A stretch of DNA of 64,000 nt from Paenibacillus pinihumi DSM 23905 = JCM 16419 (GTDB lineage: Bacteria; Bacillota; Bacilli; Paenibacillales; Paenibacillaceae): assembly GCF_000422505.1 (NCBI RefSeq), contig NZ_KE383865.1, positions 220,726 through 284,725 of the forward strand. The letters are read 5' to 3'. Positions 8,268 to 17,769 of this stretch are shown here, in pieces. Position 1 is the first letter of the stretch, and each line of letters opens with the position of its first letter. Below the pieces are notes generated by a model. The model did no database searches and was not told the origin of the DNA. It worked only from the letters and a program-made list of their open reading frames with translations. Both the position numbers and the translations under genes were made by a program.

Positions 8268-9386
8268 AGTGATCAGGTGCTGACTACTGATAATCAGTGG
8301 GTAATGGATGCCATCAAGGAGCTGCCGGCGATTATTTGCGATCAGAAAATTGTAGATAAAAAGCTGGTGGAAGAAGCAGATTTGATACAGTCCAACAAAG
8401 ATAGCATGGGGGATGAAATTGGAGCGATTACGAACCGGGCAACATCCATGTACGATGTTCAAGCCGGATTTGTTACAGACAGCATGGAGTATATGGAGTT
8501 GGACAAGCGCATCAAGCTTTGCCAGCATTATCAGCAAAATGCGATTGATAAAGCCAAAGGCATTAAAAGTCTTCCGATGCCCAGGCACTGGTATCAGTAC
8601 CGGGCAAGCAATGAGATGGATAAGGCAGCGCAACAGGAAGAGGATGTGTCCGGGTTGAATCTCAGGCTGCTTGCCAACAAGAAGCCGTATTTTATGATTT
8701 ACCGGTATGCCGGATTAATGAAAGAATACAAAGCATTCATCAAGCAGGCTGAACAAAATGCCTTGAACCGGTTTGGAATGGAGATTAAAAAATTGATTTT
8801 AAAGGCGGAAAAGAGCGAGGAAGAAAAAAAGTTTTTGGCACAATATCAATGGCTGCTGCCCGTTACTGAAGGCCCCTCAATCATGAACCGCCTGTGCCGG
8901 AAAATTGAAGCTGCTCTGTCCTTTAAGCCGCGCCAAAAACGGGACTCAGGCTTTAATTACTCTATTCTGATGTCAGAGAACGGGTACGGGAAGAAGGCCT
9001 ATAACCAGGTCGCAGATTTATATGAAGAGTACGTTCATGAGACCCAGACATATCGTCAATTGATTAAGCAAGGGCGGGCTGATGGAGACGCAGACAGCCA
9101 AGGCAGACAACGGCAATTGTTCAAGGAAAGGTTCCGTCAGATGGCTTATGCCTGTTGCAGTAATGAGGAGGAGCTATGCAATATTCTGGTGGAGCTATGC
9201 TACAAGAGCAGTCGCTCCAAACAATTTGCCTGGGATATTTCAGGTGAGCAGATGATACGCCATTTACTTCGCCATAGTGGGGGAATACTCCATTACCCGG
9301 AGCTGGATGAGTACGGAGAAATTGAATTTGGCGGAGAACGATTTACATTACGAACGACAAGAATGGAAAGTCAGGGGGAAATCTGA
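8268..9386 (+). CDS. YonO-like single-subunit RNA polymerase, exon 2 (C-terminal 372 aa)
   Basis: C-terminal part of the split polymerase. It begins SDQVLTTDNQW, completing the catalytic D-x-D-x-D motif and matching the NADFDGDQ-type context. Downstream, MGDEIGAITNRATSMYD resembles the conserved helix block after the active site in this fold. If the intron were ignored this would look like a separate 369-aa gene starting with GTG 8277, but that GTG has no ribosome site and the reading frame stays open back to the splice site. The stop (9384-9386) overlaps the next start by one base (TGATG), so the next protein is probably translated by coupling. Confidence 0.8.
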   Translation, partial: SDQVLTTDNQWVMDAIKELPAIICDQKIVDKKLVEEADLIQSNKDSMGDEIGAITNRATSMYDVQAGFVTDSMEYMELDKRIKLCQHYQQNAIDKAKGIKSLPMPRHWYQYRASNEMDKAAQQEEDVSGLNLRLLANKKPYFMIYRYAGLMKEYKAFIKQAEQNALNRFGMEIKKLILKAEKSEEEKKFLAQYQWLLPVTEGPSIMNRLCRKIEAALSFKPRQKRDSGFNYSILMSENGYGKKAYNQVADLYEEYVHETQTYRQLIKQGRADGDADSQGRQRQLFKERFRQMAYACCSNEEELCNILVELCYKSSRSKQFAWDISGEQMIRHLLRHSGGILHYPELDEYGEIEFGGERFTLRTTRMESQGEI

Positions 9387-10153
9387 TGAAAACCGTCTTA
9401 AATGAGCGTCATTTACTCAAAAGAGCTATAGAAGAGGGCTATGTTAGCACAAAGCCGACCGATACAATCCGGGTATTAATCAAACACCACATGCGAAATC
9501 AACTGGACAAGACACAGGTGAGGCAGGAAGTGGATCGATTTATGGCCTCTCATTTTAAATTCTACCATCCGTTAAAATGGGATGGTGTAATTCATAGAAT
9601 GATAAACAGTTACGGCAAATCAGGTGATTTGAAGCTTCATGCAGTGGAACAGGCCGGAGTAACTGAGGGTGAATTGGATGCAATCCGAAGCCTGGACCAT
9701 GTGGAAAGGGAAAAGTTTGCATTTTCCCTGTTGGTGCATTGCAAAATAGCCAATCAGCTTCGTGATGCCAACGCTAATTGGATTGAAGCGGATAAGGATG
9801 TTTATGATGATAGTCTGCTAGTGCTTCCTGCTAAGGAAAAACGGTTGCTTATTCATCATCTTGCAGGCTGCGGAATGCTGCGTCTGCCCTCCGGAATTTC
9901 CAGCCGGAAGGTTCAACTGAATTACGTGGATCATCAGGGAGAGCCCATAATTGTCCTCCGGGAATTTACGGACTTTGTCTATCATTATTTAAAATGGCGA
10001 GGGGACAACCGCATTATAGAATGTGTACGCTGCACCCGTCTGCTGCAACGAACGAGTAACCGGAGCAAATACTGCCGACCATGCGCCCACGAGGTTCAGA
10101 GGGAGCAAAAAACGCATTGGAAGAGATCAAAATGGTATGACGGAGAAAATTAG
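9386..10153 (+). CDS. Zinc-finger protein coupled to the RNA polymerase, function unknown
   Basis: A 255-aa basic protein. The C-terminal 45 residues hold a four-cysteine zinc finger (CVRC near residue 213 and CRPC near residue 230) followed by a Lys/Arg/Gln-rich tail, suggesting nucleic-acid binding. The N-terminal 190 residues are helical and match no family I recognise. The one-base stop/start overlap with the polymerase gene and its place before the tail operon suggest an accessory factor for the polymerase, for example in promoter recognition. That role is an inference. Confidence 0.7.
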   Translation: MKTVLNERHLLKRAIEEGYVSTKPTDTIRVLIKHHMRNQLDKTQVRQEVDRFMASHFKFYHPLKWDGVIHRMINSYGKSGDLKLHAVEQAGVTEGELDAIRSLDHVEREKFAFSLLVHCKIANQLRDANANWIEADKDVYDDSLLVLPAKEKRLLIHHLAGCGMLRLPSGISSRKVQLNYVDHQGEPIIVLREFTDFVYHYLKWRGDNRIIECVRCTRLLQRTSNRSKYCRPCAHEVQREQKTHWKRSKWYDGEN

Positions 10154-10382
10154 AAAAACCGCTGAAAGCCTTGATTTATAAGGGTAAAATCAGCATAGCA
10201 TAAAAAACGCTATTGTGAAGGGGAGCAGATGTCAAATGTAATGCAGACAAATCCATCTCAAGCAGAAGGGAGGGCAGAGACGGACATGATTGACGTGTAA
10301 CTTCAAGAGAATTACAGGCAATGCCAGGATGCAGAGGAAGGAAGTATGAAGGTATTTCTCAGGTGAAACGGCGGTGTGAAAC
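10154..10382 (+). promoter_or_regulatory. Spacer before the tail operon, possible late promoter region
   Basis: This 229-base spacer separates the polymerase pair from the structural genes. It holds a small hairpin, ATAGC...GCTAT near 10195-10215, and a 23-codon reading frame with a ribosome site (ATG 10229 to TAA 10300) that may be a leader peptide. I see no convincing sigma-A promoter, so this is the first place to look for the promoter recognised by the dedicated polymerase. Confidence 0.35.
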
Positions 10383-11105
10383 ATGGATAAAGATGATATA
10401 ACTTTTAAGCTCAAATTGAATCTTCCAATCGAAATCGACGGTGTCAGAAAGTTCGCCGTTCCGGTACTGAGGACGGTTGTGGAGTGGGGAGAAGCCCGTT
10501 ACAACGAAGCGATATCCGCTCTCCTGTTTGATAAGAGCCAGCATGAGGCTTTTATTCCATTCCATGAGGACAATTATGCGGTAATGTGTCTGTTGTTTGA
10601 ATCGGATCAGCGCTACAGGCGTGCATTAGATGATGCGTTCCTGCTCTTGTTCAAAAGCAGTCTCCAGCTTCAGCGAAGGGAAGAGGGAGCGAGCTTTTAT
10701 ATCGAAGTTGAACAGGAAAAGCGGCTGATTAGCAGGGAGCAGATGGAGAGCATCAGGCAGGTTGTCCGCATTGCCCATTTTATCGAGGAGAAAAAACTGG
10801 AATACAAGCCTGCCAATAATGCAGCACAGAAGATGATTGAGCTGATTAACCGGAATAAGAGGGACAGGCCCTCCCGGAAGACGGCGACGAATCTGCAAAG
10901 CATTGTCTCCGGCATTGCGTGGAAGTCCGGCAGTATCAATTTATTAAACATAACCGATCTTACCATCTATCAGATTTATGACGGATATTACCGGCTGCAT
11001 ACGATCGACGATTGCAATCACACCTTTACCGGAATTTATTCCGGAGCTATTGACAGTAAAAAAATCAAGCTGTCTGAAATCAATTGGGCAGCCATACCTA
11101 ATTAA
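10383..11105 (+). CDS. Phage tail-module protein upstream of the tube gene
   Basis: A 240-aa soluble protein. Its C-terminal 60 residues, with ITDLTIYQIYDGYYRLHTI and then GIYSGAIDSKKIKLSEINW, resemble a conserved ending in phage proteins found just before the tail tube gene in long-tailed phages of Gram-positive hosts. The middle (about residues 100-170) is a charged helical region. It starts at ATG 10383 and is followed 16 bases later by the tube gene with a strong ribosome site. The exact role is not known; a neck or assembly function fits its position. Confidence 0.6.
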   Translation: MDKDDITFKLKLNLPIEIDGVRKFAVPVLRTVVEWGEARYNEAISALLFDKSQHEAFIPFHEDNYAVMCLLFESDQRYRRALDDAFLLLFKSSLQLQRREEGASFYIEVEQEKRLISREQMESIRQVVRIAHFIEEKKLEYKPANNAAQKMIELINRNKRDRPSRKTATNLQSIVSGIAWKSGSINLLNITDLTIYQIYDGYYRLHTIDDCNHTFTGIYSGAIDSKKIKLSEINWAAIPN

Positions 11106-11121
11106 CAGGAGGAATTTTATT

Positions 11122-11916
11122 ATGACAACTACTAACCAATGGGCAATTCGTGAGGTAGCCATTGCCCACTTTTTCGATATTGCAACAGGAGGACTGAAAG
11201 TCAAGCTGGATAGCCTCAAGCAGAGCGGACTGGAAAATACTTCGGATATTGTCTACTCCCAAGGCGGACGCGGCAATACAAAAATTGTAGGCTTCTCAGG
11301 CAACAAGGCTGCCCGCTTTACTTTGCAGGATGCTGTATTTACAAATGATATGGTGGCCATGCTGACCGGAAATGAACTTGTAACAGCTGCTGCCCCGGTA
11401 ATTAAGGAGGAGGTGCTGACGGTTCAGGGCGGAACAGTTACTCTGAGCTGCACGCCGCGCAATCCGGGCAAGCTCCTGAGTGTCAATGCGCTTGGCAATA
11501 ACAAGGCCAAAGGCAAGGTTATCCAACATGCTGCTGCAACCCCGGCTCTTGACCAGTACACAGTCTCCGGCAAAAAGGTGACCTTCGGCGAGAATACGTT
11601 TGCTGATGGCGACAAGGTGCAAATTTATATGGAGACGCTGACAGCTCCGGATGCGAAGAAAATTACCTCCTCGACGGACAAATTTGCCGGAACGTACAAG
11701 CTGGTACTGGATTGCCTCGTCCGAGATGTGTATACAGAAAAGGATTTTGCTGCCCAAATCGTCGTTCATAAGGCGAAGATTGAGGACAACTGGAATTTGA
11801 CCATGTCTCCTGACGGCGATCCATCCGTACTGGACATTCCGATGGAAGCTCTGCGTTCCTCCGATTCTACCGAACTGTACACCATGACGATTTACGATGA
11901 GACGACTATCGTTTAA
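11122..11916 (+). CDS. Major tail tube protein (predicted)
   Basis: A 264-aa protein that should polymerise into the tail tube. The region IVYSQGGRGNTKIVGFSGNK and the following LQDAVFTNDMVAMLTGNEL match the pattern of tube proteins of long non-contractile tails, where a glycine-rich loop precedes an ordered beta sandwich. Residues 100-175 look like an inserted Ig-like domain. ATG 11122 follows an ideal AGGAGGAATT ribosome site, consistent with high expression. The frame is open further upstream, but that part overlaps the previous gene. No sheath gene is present, so the tail is probably non-contractile. Confidence 0.75.
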   Translation: MTTTNQWAIREVAIAHFFDIATGGLKVKLDSLKQSGLENTSDIVYSQGGRGNTKIVGFSGNKAARFTLQDAVFTNDMVAMLTGNELVTAAAPVIKEEVLTVQGGTVTLSCTPRNPGKLLSVNALGNNKAKGKVIQHAAATPALDQYTVSGKKVTFGENTFADGDKVQIYMETLTAPDAKKITSSTDKFAGTYKLVLDCLVRDVYTEKDFAAQIVVHKAKIEDNWNLTMSPDGDPSVLDIPMEALRSSDSTELYTMTIYDETTIV

Positions 11917-12048
11917 TTCGTTGTAAGCCGGCAATCGCTTCACCGGATTGAGTTGACATGGGGAGGAAGCGCCAATTCAAATTACGCTGTGCGCTTCTTC
12001 CTCTCTGATATAACTTCACGCACTTTTCATAAAAGGAGAGAAGACAAG

Positions 12049-12486
12049 ATGAAGCTGTACAATTACGAGCTGGCTGACTTTATAGAATTTCTGTTTCATT
12101 TAAAGCTGATTGACAAGGACAGCCGGATGCGTTCCCGTCTGATCAAGCTGCTTACCGAATATGTAAGACGGCTCCAATCTGAATACAATGAACTGCTGGA
12201 GCATTATGCGGAGAAGGATGAGCAAGGAAAGCTTGTCTACGAGGAGCGGGAGGAAGGAGCCCGGGTCAGTATCAGACAGCCGGAGGCTTTTCAAAAGGCC
12301 AATCAGCAATTGCTGGAAGAGGAAGTCGTTATTGACCAGACAGATGAGCGGAAGGAAATGCTTCTTATCGTGAAGGAGGCTGTATTGAACTGTGGCATCG
12401 TCTTTGAGGGCGTAGAAGCAGCCAGGTACAGCAGATGGTGTGAAATCATCGAGGAGATTCATTATAAGGAGGAGATGAGTGTATGA
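12049..12486 (+). CDS. Small phage protein between tube and tape measure (chaperone-like)
   Basis: A 145-aa, highly charged, helical protein resembling the DUF1617-type proteins of Firmicute phages. ATG 12049 is preceded by AAAAGGAGAGAAG; earlier codons of the frame (from 11953) are unlikely to be translated. Its last codons overlap the next start as ATGA, implying coupling. Position between tube and tape measure is where tail assembly chaperones are encoded, and that is the likely role, although I see no slippery site linking it to the next frame. Confidence 0.65.
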   Translation: MKLYNYELADFIEFLFHLKLIDKDSRMRSRLIKLLTEYVRRLQSEYNELLEHYAEKDEQGKLVYEEREEGARVSIRQPEAFQKANQQLLEEEVVIDQTDERKEMLLIVKEAVLNCGIVFEGVEAARYSRWCEIIEEIHYKEEMSV

Positions 12487-12911
12487 GTGAAAAACGGCTG
12501 ACGCTAACTGCCCTTAACAAAGAACATCAGGCTCAATTCAAGGATCAGGAAAAGGTTATCCTAAGCAATGGCAGCTATATCGTGATTCAAAAGCGGTTTG
12601 AGAAGACTAAAATTGCCGAGCTGCTGGTCCAATACGTCGAAATTATTGATCAGGCCAAAAAATCAGGAATGGAACTGAAGCATATGCTTACGATGGGCGA
12701 GGTTGTATTTCATATGCTGATCTTAAAAAATTTTACCAATCTGGCTTCTATTCCGGATGATCCGCAGAAGATGACGATTATTTTCAAGCAGCTGGCCGAT
12801 CTGGATATACTGGAAGAGATTTTTAATCATTTCAGCAAGGATGAGCTGCGAAAAATAGAAAAACAAATTCACAGGTCAGCAGCATTGGTTCGTAAAGAGT
12901 CTTCCGGCTAA
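12483..12911 (+). CDS. Tail assembly chaperone-like protein
   Basis: A 142-aa helical protein immediately upstream of the tape measure gene, sharing an ATGA overlap with the previous gene. It has a short beta-rich start (residues 1-40) followed by helices, as in chaperones that coat the tape measure during tail assembly. No catalytic motif is visible. The family assignment comes mainly from gene order. A strong palindrome separates it from the tape measure gene. Confidence 0.55.
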   Translation: MSEKRLTLTALNKEHQAQFKDQEKVILSNGSYIVIQKRFEKTKIAELLVQYVEIIDQAKKSGMELKHMLTMGEVVFHMLILKNFTNLASIPDDPQKMTIIFKQLADLDILEEIFNHFSKDELRKIEKQIHRSAALVRKESSG

Positions 12912-12925
12912 AGGGATGGCTCTTT

Positions 12926-12970
12926 ATTTTTTAAAAACCTGTAAGGCTGCTTTGCCGGTTTTTAAAAAAT
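12926..12970 (+). terminator. Perfect 14-bp inverted repeat before the tape measure gene
   Basis: ATTTTTTAAAAACC (12926-12939) and GGTTTTTAAAAAAT (12957-12970) are perfect inverted arms around a 17-base loop. It could act as a bidirectional attenuator or an RNA-processing site that lowers tape measure expression relative to the tube; ordinary termination here would silence the rest of the operon. Confidence 0.55.
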
Positions 12971-13009
12971 AAGCAGGCATACGAGGCCTGTAAGAAGGAG
13001 GAATAGCCT

Positions 13010-16000
13010 TTGGCTGCTAATCTTAATCTCTTAATCGGGGCTGAGCTGGATAAAAATAAAAGCTTAAAGCAAATCAATACGATGCTGGAGGAACTGTCCA
13101 AGAACAGTGCGCTGAACAACCTGAGACTTGAGTTGAATATTGGGCAGGCGCAAATTTTCTCTATCATCGAGGGACAGACCAAATCTCTTGTTTCTGCACT
13201 GGCAAACCTGGGCGGTCAATTTTCATTTATTGCTTCAGCCATTTACACATTGGATCAATCAATGTCCGGGGTTGCAAACCGAATTACCACAATTACAGGC
13301 ACCTTACATGGCATGACACAGGAAATTGCAAGGGCTGCTGCAGAGTGGGAAAGGCTGGTAACCCAGCCTGATGCTTCAGGGATGGGAGGAGCGGATAAGT
13401 CTGCTGTAGATAAAGCCGGGGATTCATCTTCTGACTCGGCTGAGAAATGGAATGAAAGAATGAATGATATATTTAATGATGTTGAGAATAATTCTGCTGT
13501 TATAGACGGATTGATAAACTCTTTGTCATCCCTAGGTTTAAGTTTTTCAGCACTGAACTGGTTAAGTACTATATATACGGGAACTACACTATCTGCAAAA
13601 GTAGCAGTAGTTGCTCTGCAAAGCGTTATGACGCTAGGGTTAACTGCTGCTATTTCTGGTATTATTGCCGGAATGACCTACTTGATTGGCAGCTATGGAG
13701 AAGCAAAGAGACAACAGAAGGAATATTTTGAAACACTAGCGAAGGAAATTGAGCAGGATAATGAAAAAATAAAAAAGCTGGAGGAACTCAAGCAGAAATA
13801 TAATGAGCTTGGAATCTCCCAGGAAAGCCAGCGATCTGTTTTGGAATCCATGGCGAAGCTCGTGCCTGAGGTTATCAGCCATTACGACAAACATGGCAAT
13901 GCAGTTTATAAATCAAAGTTAGAAATTGATAAACTTATTGAAAGCCAGAAAGAGCTTAATAGTTTAAAGCAGGAAACGCAGATTAACGGTCAAGCAATTC
14001 AACTGAAGGATTCAGCCTCTGAGATGGACCGGGCACGAAAGACTATAAGAAAGCAGAGTGCTTCATATAACTATTCTCAGGCAGAGGTTGAAGCACTGGA
14101 ATTCGCAAACCAGTTTATTAATGAAAACAAACTGGCTCAACTTGACCAGTTTTCAGCTGAATATAAGAGCAAAATTGAAACATTAAATAAAGAAATTAAA
14201 GAAATATTTACACGTCACGATTCTTACGCTGCTGACCATTTTTTAGGCGGAAAACTTTTGGAGTTTAACGGGAATTTAGATGTTGCAGCAGAAACCGCCA
14301 GAACAAAACTTGGTTTATTGGAAATGGTCTTTCAGACAGAAAAAGGAAAGCTTGACCAAGGTATCAAAGATTTTGCTAACAGCTTTCAGTTAATCAACGG
14401 GAATTTCTTGCAGGAAGCAGGGAGTGAGGATGCGAATTTGGCCATGCTTCTGGACAGATTTGCCCAAGCCTTTGCAAAATCTAAGGACATCACCAAGAAA
14501 AATTACCTGGAGACTTTAGGGGAGTTTCGTTCTTATTCAAAGTCTATTGTGCAAACCTTTCAGGAAAATAAAATTGATCTTGGAGAATTAGTTGAAACGG
14601 GGAATTTGGATCAATTATTTGAAGTTCTGAAAAAAAGCAAATTACCCGCAGAGGCGGCTTCATTAGTTATGAGGAGCTATAAAGACAGCCTTGCTGGAGC
14701 AAGTAAAGAGACAGAGAGAATGAAGGAGGCTCAAGAAGAATTAAAAGCGTCCGGAAATTCAATGATTGCTAAAGTTGCTTCGGATTTGAAGCAATTGGAC
14801 AGCGTTATTCAGCAAGTAGCGCAGGGCCAAACTTTAAGTTCCGCTACCGTATTGGAATTAACCCAACTGTATCCAGATGAGCTAAACGATAAAATCATTC
14901 AAACAGCAAATGGTATGTCCTTACAAGAGAGCGCTCTAATTAAACTAAGAAAAGCTATTATTGATCATGCAAGAGAGCAGTTAAAGAATCAAACCCTATC
15001 GACTACGGCAACTTACAATAATGTTCTGGCCAGATTAAAAATGTATGGAATTGAAATCCAAGCTCTGGATAAAGTAGAGGATCGTAATAAGGCAATAGCT
15101 GAATTGGAAAAAAAGAAGCTTCCACTACCTACTAGCCCATTCTCGTCCGGAGATCAAAAAACAGGCCCATTTGGTCTATTCATGCCTTTTGTTATTGATA
15201 AAGTTAAAGAATATAATGCTCAAATCCAAGATACACAGGATCAAGTAAAAGACACAGGGAAAATTGTAGATGATTTCTTTTCCATGATAAATAACTTTGA
15301 AAAAAGTTATAGCCAGTATGGCGGGGGCTCTAAAAGCTCTTCTTCCTCCTCCTCTAAAGTCAGCGAGCCCGAATACAAGCCAAGCTTAAACCTGTCCAGG
15401 GCAGAAGAGGAAATCAAAGCGTACAACCGTCTCCTGGAGGACAATCAGCGGCGGATCGATGATGCAATTGCCAAGGGCAAGCCTTACAGCAGCCTGCTGA
15501 AAAACCGGATTCAAATCTATCGTGATCTGTCAACAGCAATGACCAAGCTGCAGAGTACACAGCTAAAGGAGCAGAATGATTTGAAGGTCAAGCTGAACAA
15601 GCTTGGACTCGTCGATGATAGCGGGCAAATCCGGGATAATCTGTCTGACCGGTTGTTGAAATTAAGCAAAGGCAAAGCGGGTGACCGTCTGAATCTGTCC
15701 ATGGATCAGATCGAAAAGATGGTAACGGATTTTGTAGGGCTGAAGGACAAGGTAAACCAGACCAAGCAAGAGCTTAGTCAGCTTACAGAGGATATTGTAC
15801 AGGCTATCGGAACTAATCTTCGCCAAATTCAGGCTGCGGGGTCAGGCAAGCGTGATGCAATCGGGCGGAGAATTTCTCTGATGGGTGAAATCAATACGCA
15901 GGAGGAACTTCAGGCACTTAACGGGTATACAGAGCGAATTATCAGCTCGCTTAAGGAAGACCAAAAAAAAGTATGGAATGAAATTGTGAAGCTGAAAGGG

Positions 16001-17728
16001 ATTATGAAAGACCCGAAGGCCACTCCTGAAATGAAAAGTGCGGCAGAAAAAGGATTGTCCGATTATCTAAATGAGGCGAACAAGCTGAATCTGGAGATGG
16101 TCCAGAAAAACGAGGAGCTTGGCAAAAGCCAGGCAGAGAGTATTGTATTCGGCTTTAACAAACGTATCGAAGATTTGGAATTCGAGCGTTCTTTGCTGGG
16201 AGATACAGAAGAGGACAAGAAAAAGGCAGAGGAGTTAAATGAACAGATCAAGCAAACGACTCTGGATGCCCGTACCCGGTTAAATGCGCAAATTGTGGAA
16301 TTACAGCGAAAACTGAATACGGATCTGGATGCGGCTGAGCGGCTTCGTGCGCAAACGAAGCTGGAGGTATTGCAGAAGTCGGACAGGCAATACCAGCTTA
16401 GTCTTAGCAATATGGCCAAGGAAGAGGAGCGGCGCAGACAGGATCAAATCAAGGCAAGAGAGTCTCAGGCGGATGCCATAATCGCGAATTACAAGAAGAT
16501 GCTGGAGAAGGAGCAAAAGCTCCGTCAGGACGCTATAGCCAAAGAAAAAGAAGAGGAAAACGAGCGCCATAGCAAGAGAATGGAGCATCTCGATGAAGAG
16601 ATGCGGAAATTCGAGGAGAACATGCAGGCCCAGATGAAGGCTCTTGACCGCCAAAGCAGTGAAGAGGATTACAAGGATGCGCTGGGCAAGCTGGATAAAG
16701 AGCGTCAAGCAATTGAAGATAAACTGAATGTGCTGGCATTGGACGATTCCTTTGAGAGCAAAGCGAAGCAAAAGGAGCTCCAGGAGCAGCTTGAGCAAAA
16801 ACGGGAAGAAATTAATAAGTATGAGCGTGATCATGAGCGCAGTGAACGCAAGCAGGAAATGCAGGACCGGCTTGAGGAACGGAAGAGAACGATTGATCAA
16901 GAGAAAAGGCTGGAAACAGATACCCATAAGGAAACGTTGAACAATATCGATCTCCGGCAACAAGAATATGCGCGTCACTATGAAGAGTTGCTGACGAATG
17001 AGAAATTGTTCTATACGATGAAGCAAAATCTGTTGAGCGAAGATAGCGCGACGGTTCTCTCGCAAATCGGTGAAATTCAGAGTGCTTACACTAATTTCTT
17101 TAAAACAATTGCCGAGAATTCAAAGGATTACGGGAAACAGATCGCGGCCAATTTGAAATATGCTTTTGGGCAGGATGAGAATGCGCTGAAGGATTATAAG
17201 GCTCCCTTTGAAGAGCGGAACAATGTGGTGCTCAATGACTGGAAGAAATATTTGGCTAACAAAAAGGAATACGAGGCACAGGGCACAACAGTTGCCAGAC
17301 GATTGGAGCTTAAAAGGGAAAATACGGATCTCCGGGACAGAAACAAGTTCAAGGACGGCAGCTTTGAAGAGCTTAGCAAATCCTCGGGTCCTTTGTTTAC
17401 AGCAGATACGGGCGGGGTAACCCCAAGCTTTGCAGGAAGCAAGTTCCTCCTTGCCCATGAGAAAGAGATGGTACTCAACAAGCTGGATACGAGCAATCTG
17501 CTTCAGACCATCCAGATTAGCCGGGATTTGGCAAGCCCGCTTCGCAAAGCAGCCGTGAACCTGCTGCCTGCTGCACAGTCTGCGGCCAACTCTGCCAAAT
17601 CTGCACTGGGAACCGTCATTGAGAAGCTCTACATTGAAGTATCCGGCAAATTCTCGCAGCCAACCGGCGAGGATGTCGGGACAAGCATTATCAATTCTTT
17701 GCGGAGAAAGGGAATTACATTTGCTTAA
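13010..17728 (+). CDS. Tail tape measure protein (1572 aa)
   Basis: The longest gene of the island, with the usual tape measure layout: an N-terminal helical part, hydrophobic segments near residues 180-240 (including TAAISGIIAGMTYLIGSY), a very long charged coiled coil to about residue 1430, a Ser-rich hinge near residue 780, and a C-terminal globular end. At about 1.5 angstroms per residue, the usual rule, 1572 residues would specify a tail of roughly 235 nm. I see no lysozyme, transglycosylase or peptidase motif. The start is TTG 13010 after AAGGAGGAATAG. The middle third (about 13.4-15.3 kb) is more AT-rich than the ends, suggesting recombination. Confidence 0.88.
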   Translation: MAANLNLLIGAELDKNKSLKQINTMLEELSKNSALNNLRLELNIGQAQIFSIIEGQTKSLVSALANLGGQFSFIASAIYTLDQSMSGVANRITTITGTLHGMTQEIARAAAEWERLVTQPDASGMGGADKSAVDKAGDSSSDSAEKWNERMNDIFNDVENNSAVIDGLINSLSSLGLSFSALNWLSTIYTGTTLSAKVAVVALQSVMTLGLTAAISGIIAGMTYLIGSYGEAKRQQKEYFETLAKEIEQDNEKIKKLEELKQKYNELGISQESQRSVLESMAKLVPEVISHYDKHGNAVYKSKLEIDKLIESQKELNSLKQETQINGQAIQLKDSASEMDRARKTIRKQSASYNYSQAEVEALEFANQFINENKLAQLDQFSAEYKSKIETLNKEIKEIFTRHDSYAADHFLGGKLLEFNGNLDVAAETARTKLGLLEMVFQTEKGKLDQGIKDFANSFQLINGNFLQEAGSEDANLAMLLDRFAQAFAKSKDITKKNYLETLGEFRSYSKSIVQTFQENKIDLGELVETGNLDQLFEVLKKSKLPAEAASLVMRSYKDSLAGASKETERMKEAQEELKASGNSMIAKVASDLKQLDSVIQQVAQGQTLSSATVLELTQLYPDELNDKIIQTANGMSLQESALIKLRKAIIDHAREQLKNQTLSTTATYNNVLARLKMYGIEIQALDKVEDRNKAIAELEKKKLPLPTSPFSSGDQKTGPFGLFMPFVIDKVKEYNAQIQDTQDQVKDTGKIVDDFFSMINNFEKSYSQYGGGSKSSSSSSSKVSEPEYKPSLNLSRAEEEIKAYNRLLEDNQRRIDDAIAKGKPYSSLLKNRIQIYRDLSTAMTKLQSTQLKEQNDLKVKLNKLGLVDDSGQIRDNLSDRLLKLSKGKAGDRLNLSMDQIEKMVTDFVGLKDKVNQTKQELSQLTEDIVQAIGTNLRQIQAAGSGKRDAIGRRISLMGEINTQEELQALNGYTERIISSLKEDQKKVWNEIVKLKGIMKDPKATPEMKSAAEKGLSDYLNEANKLNLEMVQKNEELGKSQAESIVFGFNKRIEDLEFERSLLGDTEEDKKKAEELNEQIKQTTLDARTRLNAQIVELQRKLNTDLDAAERLRAQTKLEVLQKSDRQYQLSLSNMAKEEERRRQDQIKARESQADAIIANYKKMLEKEQKLRQDAIAKEKEEENERHSKRMEHLDEEMRKFEENMQAQMKALDRQSSEEDYKDALGKLDKERQAIEDKLNVLALDDSFESKAKQKELQEQLEQKREEINKYERDHERSERKQEMQDRLEERKRTIDQEKRLETDTHKETLNNIDLRQQEYARHYEELLTNEKLFYTMKQNLLSEDSATVLSQIGEIQSAYTNFFKTIAENSKDYGKQIAANLKYAFGQDENALKDYKAPFEERNNVVLNDWKKYLANKKEYEAQGTTVARRLELKRENTDLRDRNKFKDGSFEELSKSSGPLFTADTGGVTPSFAGSKFLLAHEKEMVLNKLDTSNLLQTIQISRDLASPLRKAAVNLLPAAQSAANSAKSALGTVIEKLYIEVSGKFSQPTGEDVGTSIINSLRRKGITFA

Positions 17729-17769
17729 CCTGCCAACAGCAGAGTTTCAATCTTAGAAGGAGGTGACTT

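Noticed and set aside
6161-9386. Two independent hypothetical genes (561 and 369 aa) instead of one split polymerase
   Set aside because: The first would end in the middle of the catalytic motif and the second lacks a ribosome site; the gap carries group I intron core motifs and its removal restores the motif in frame.
16301-17065. A 254-codon minus-strand frame within the island tape measure gene
   Set aside because: It is the Leu/Ile-rich antisense shadow of a charged coiled coil, with no ribosome site.
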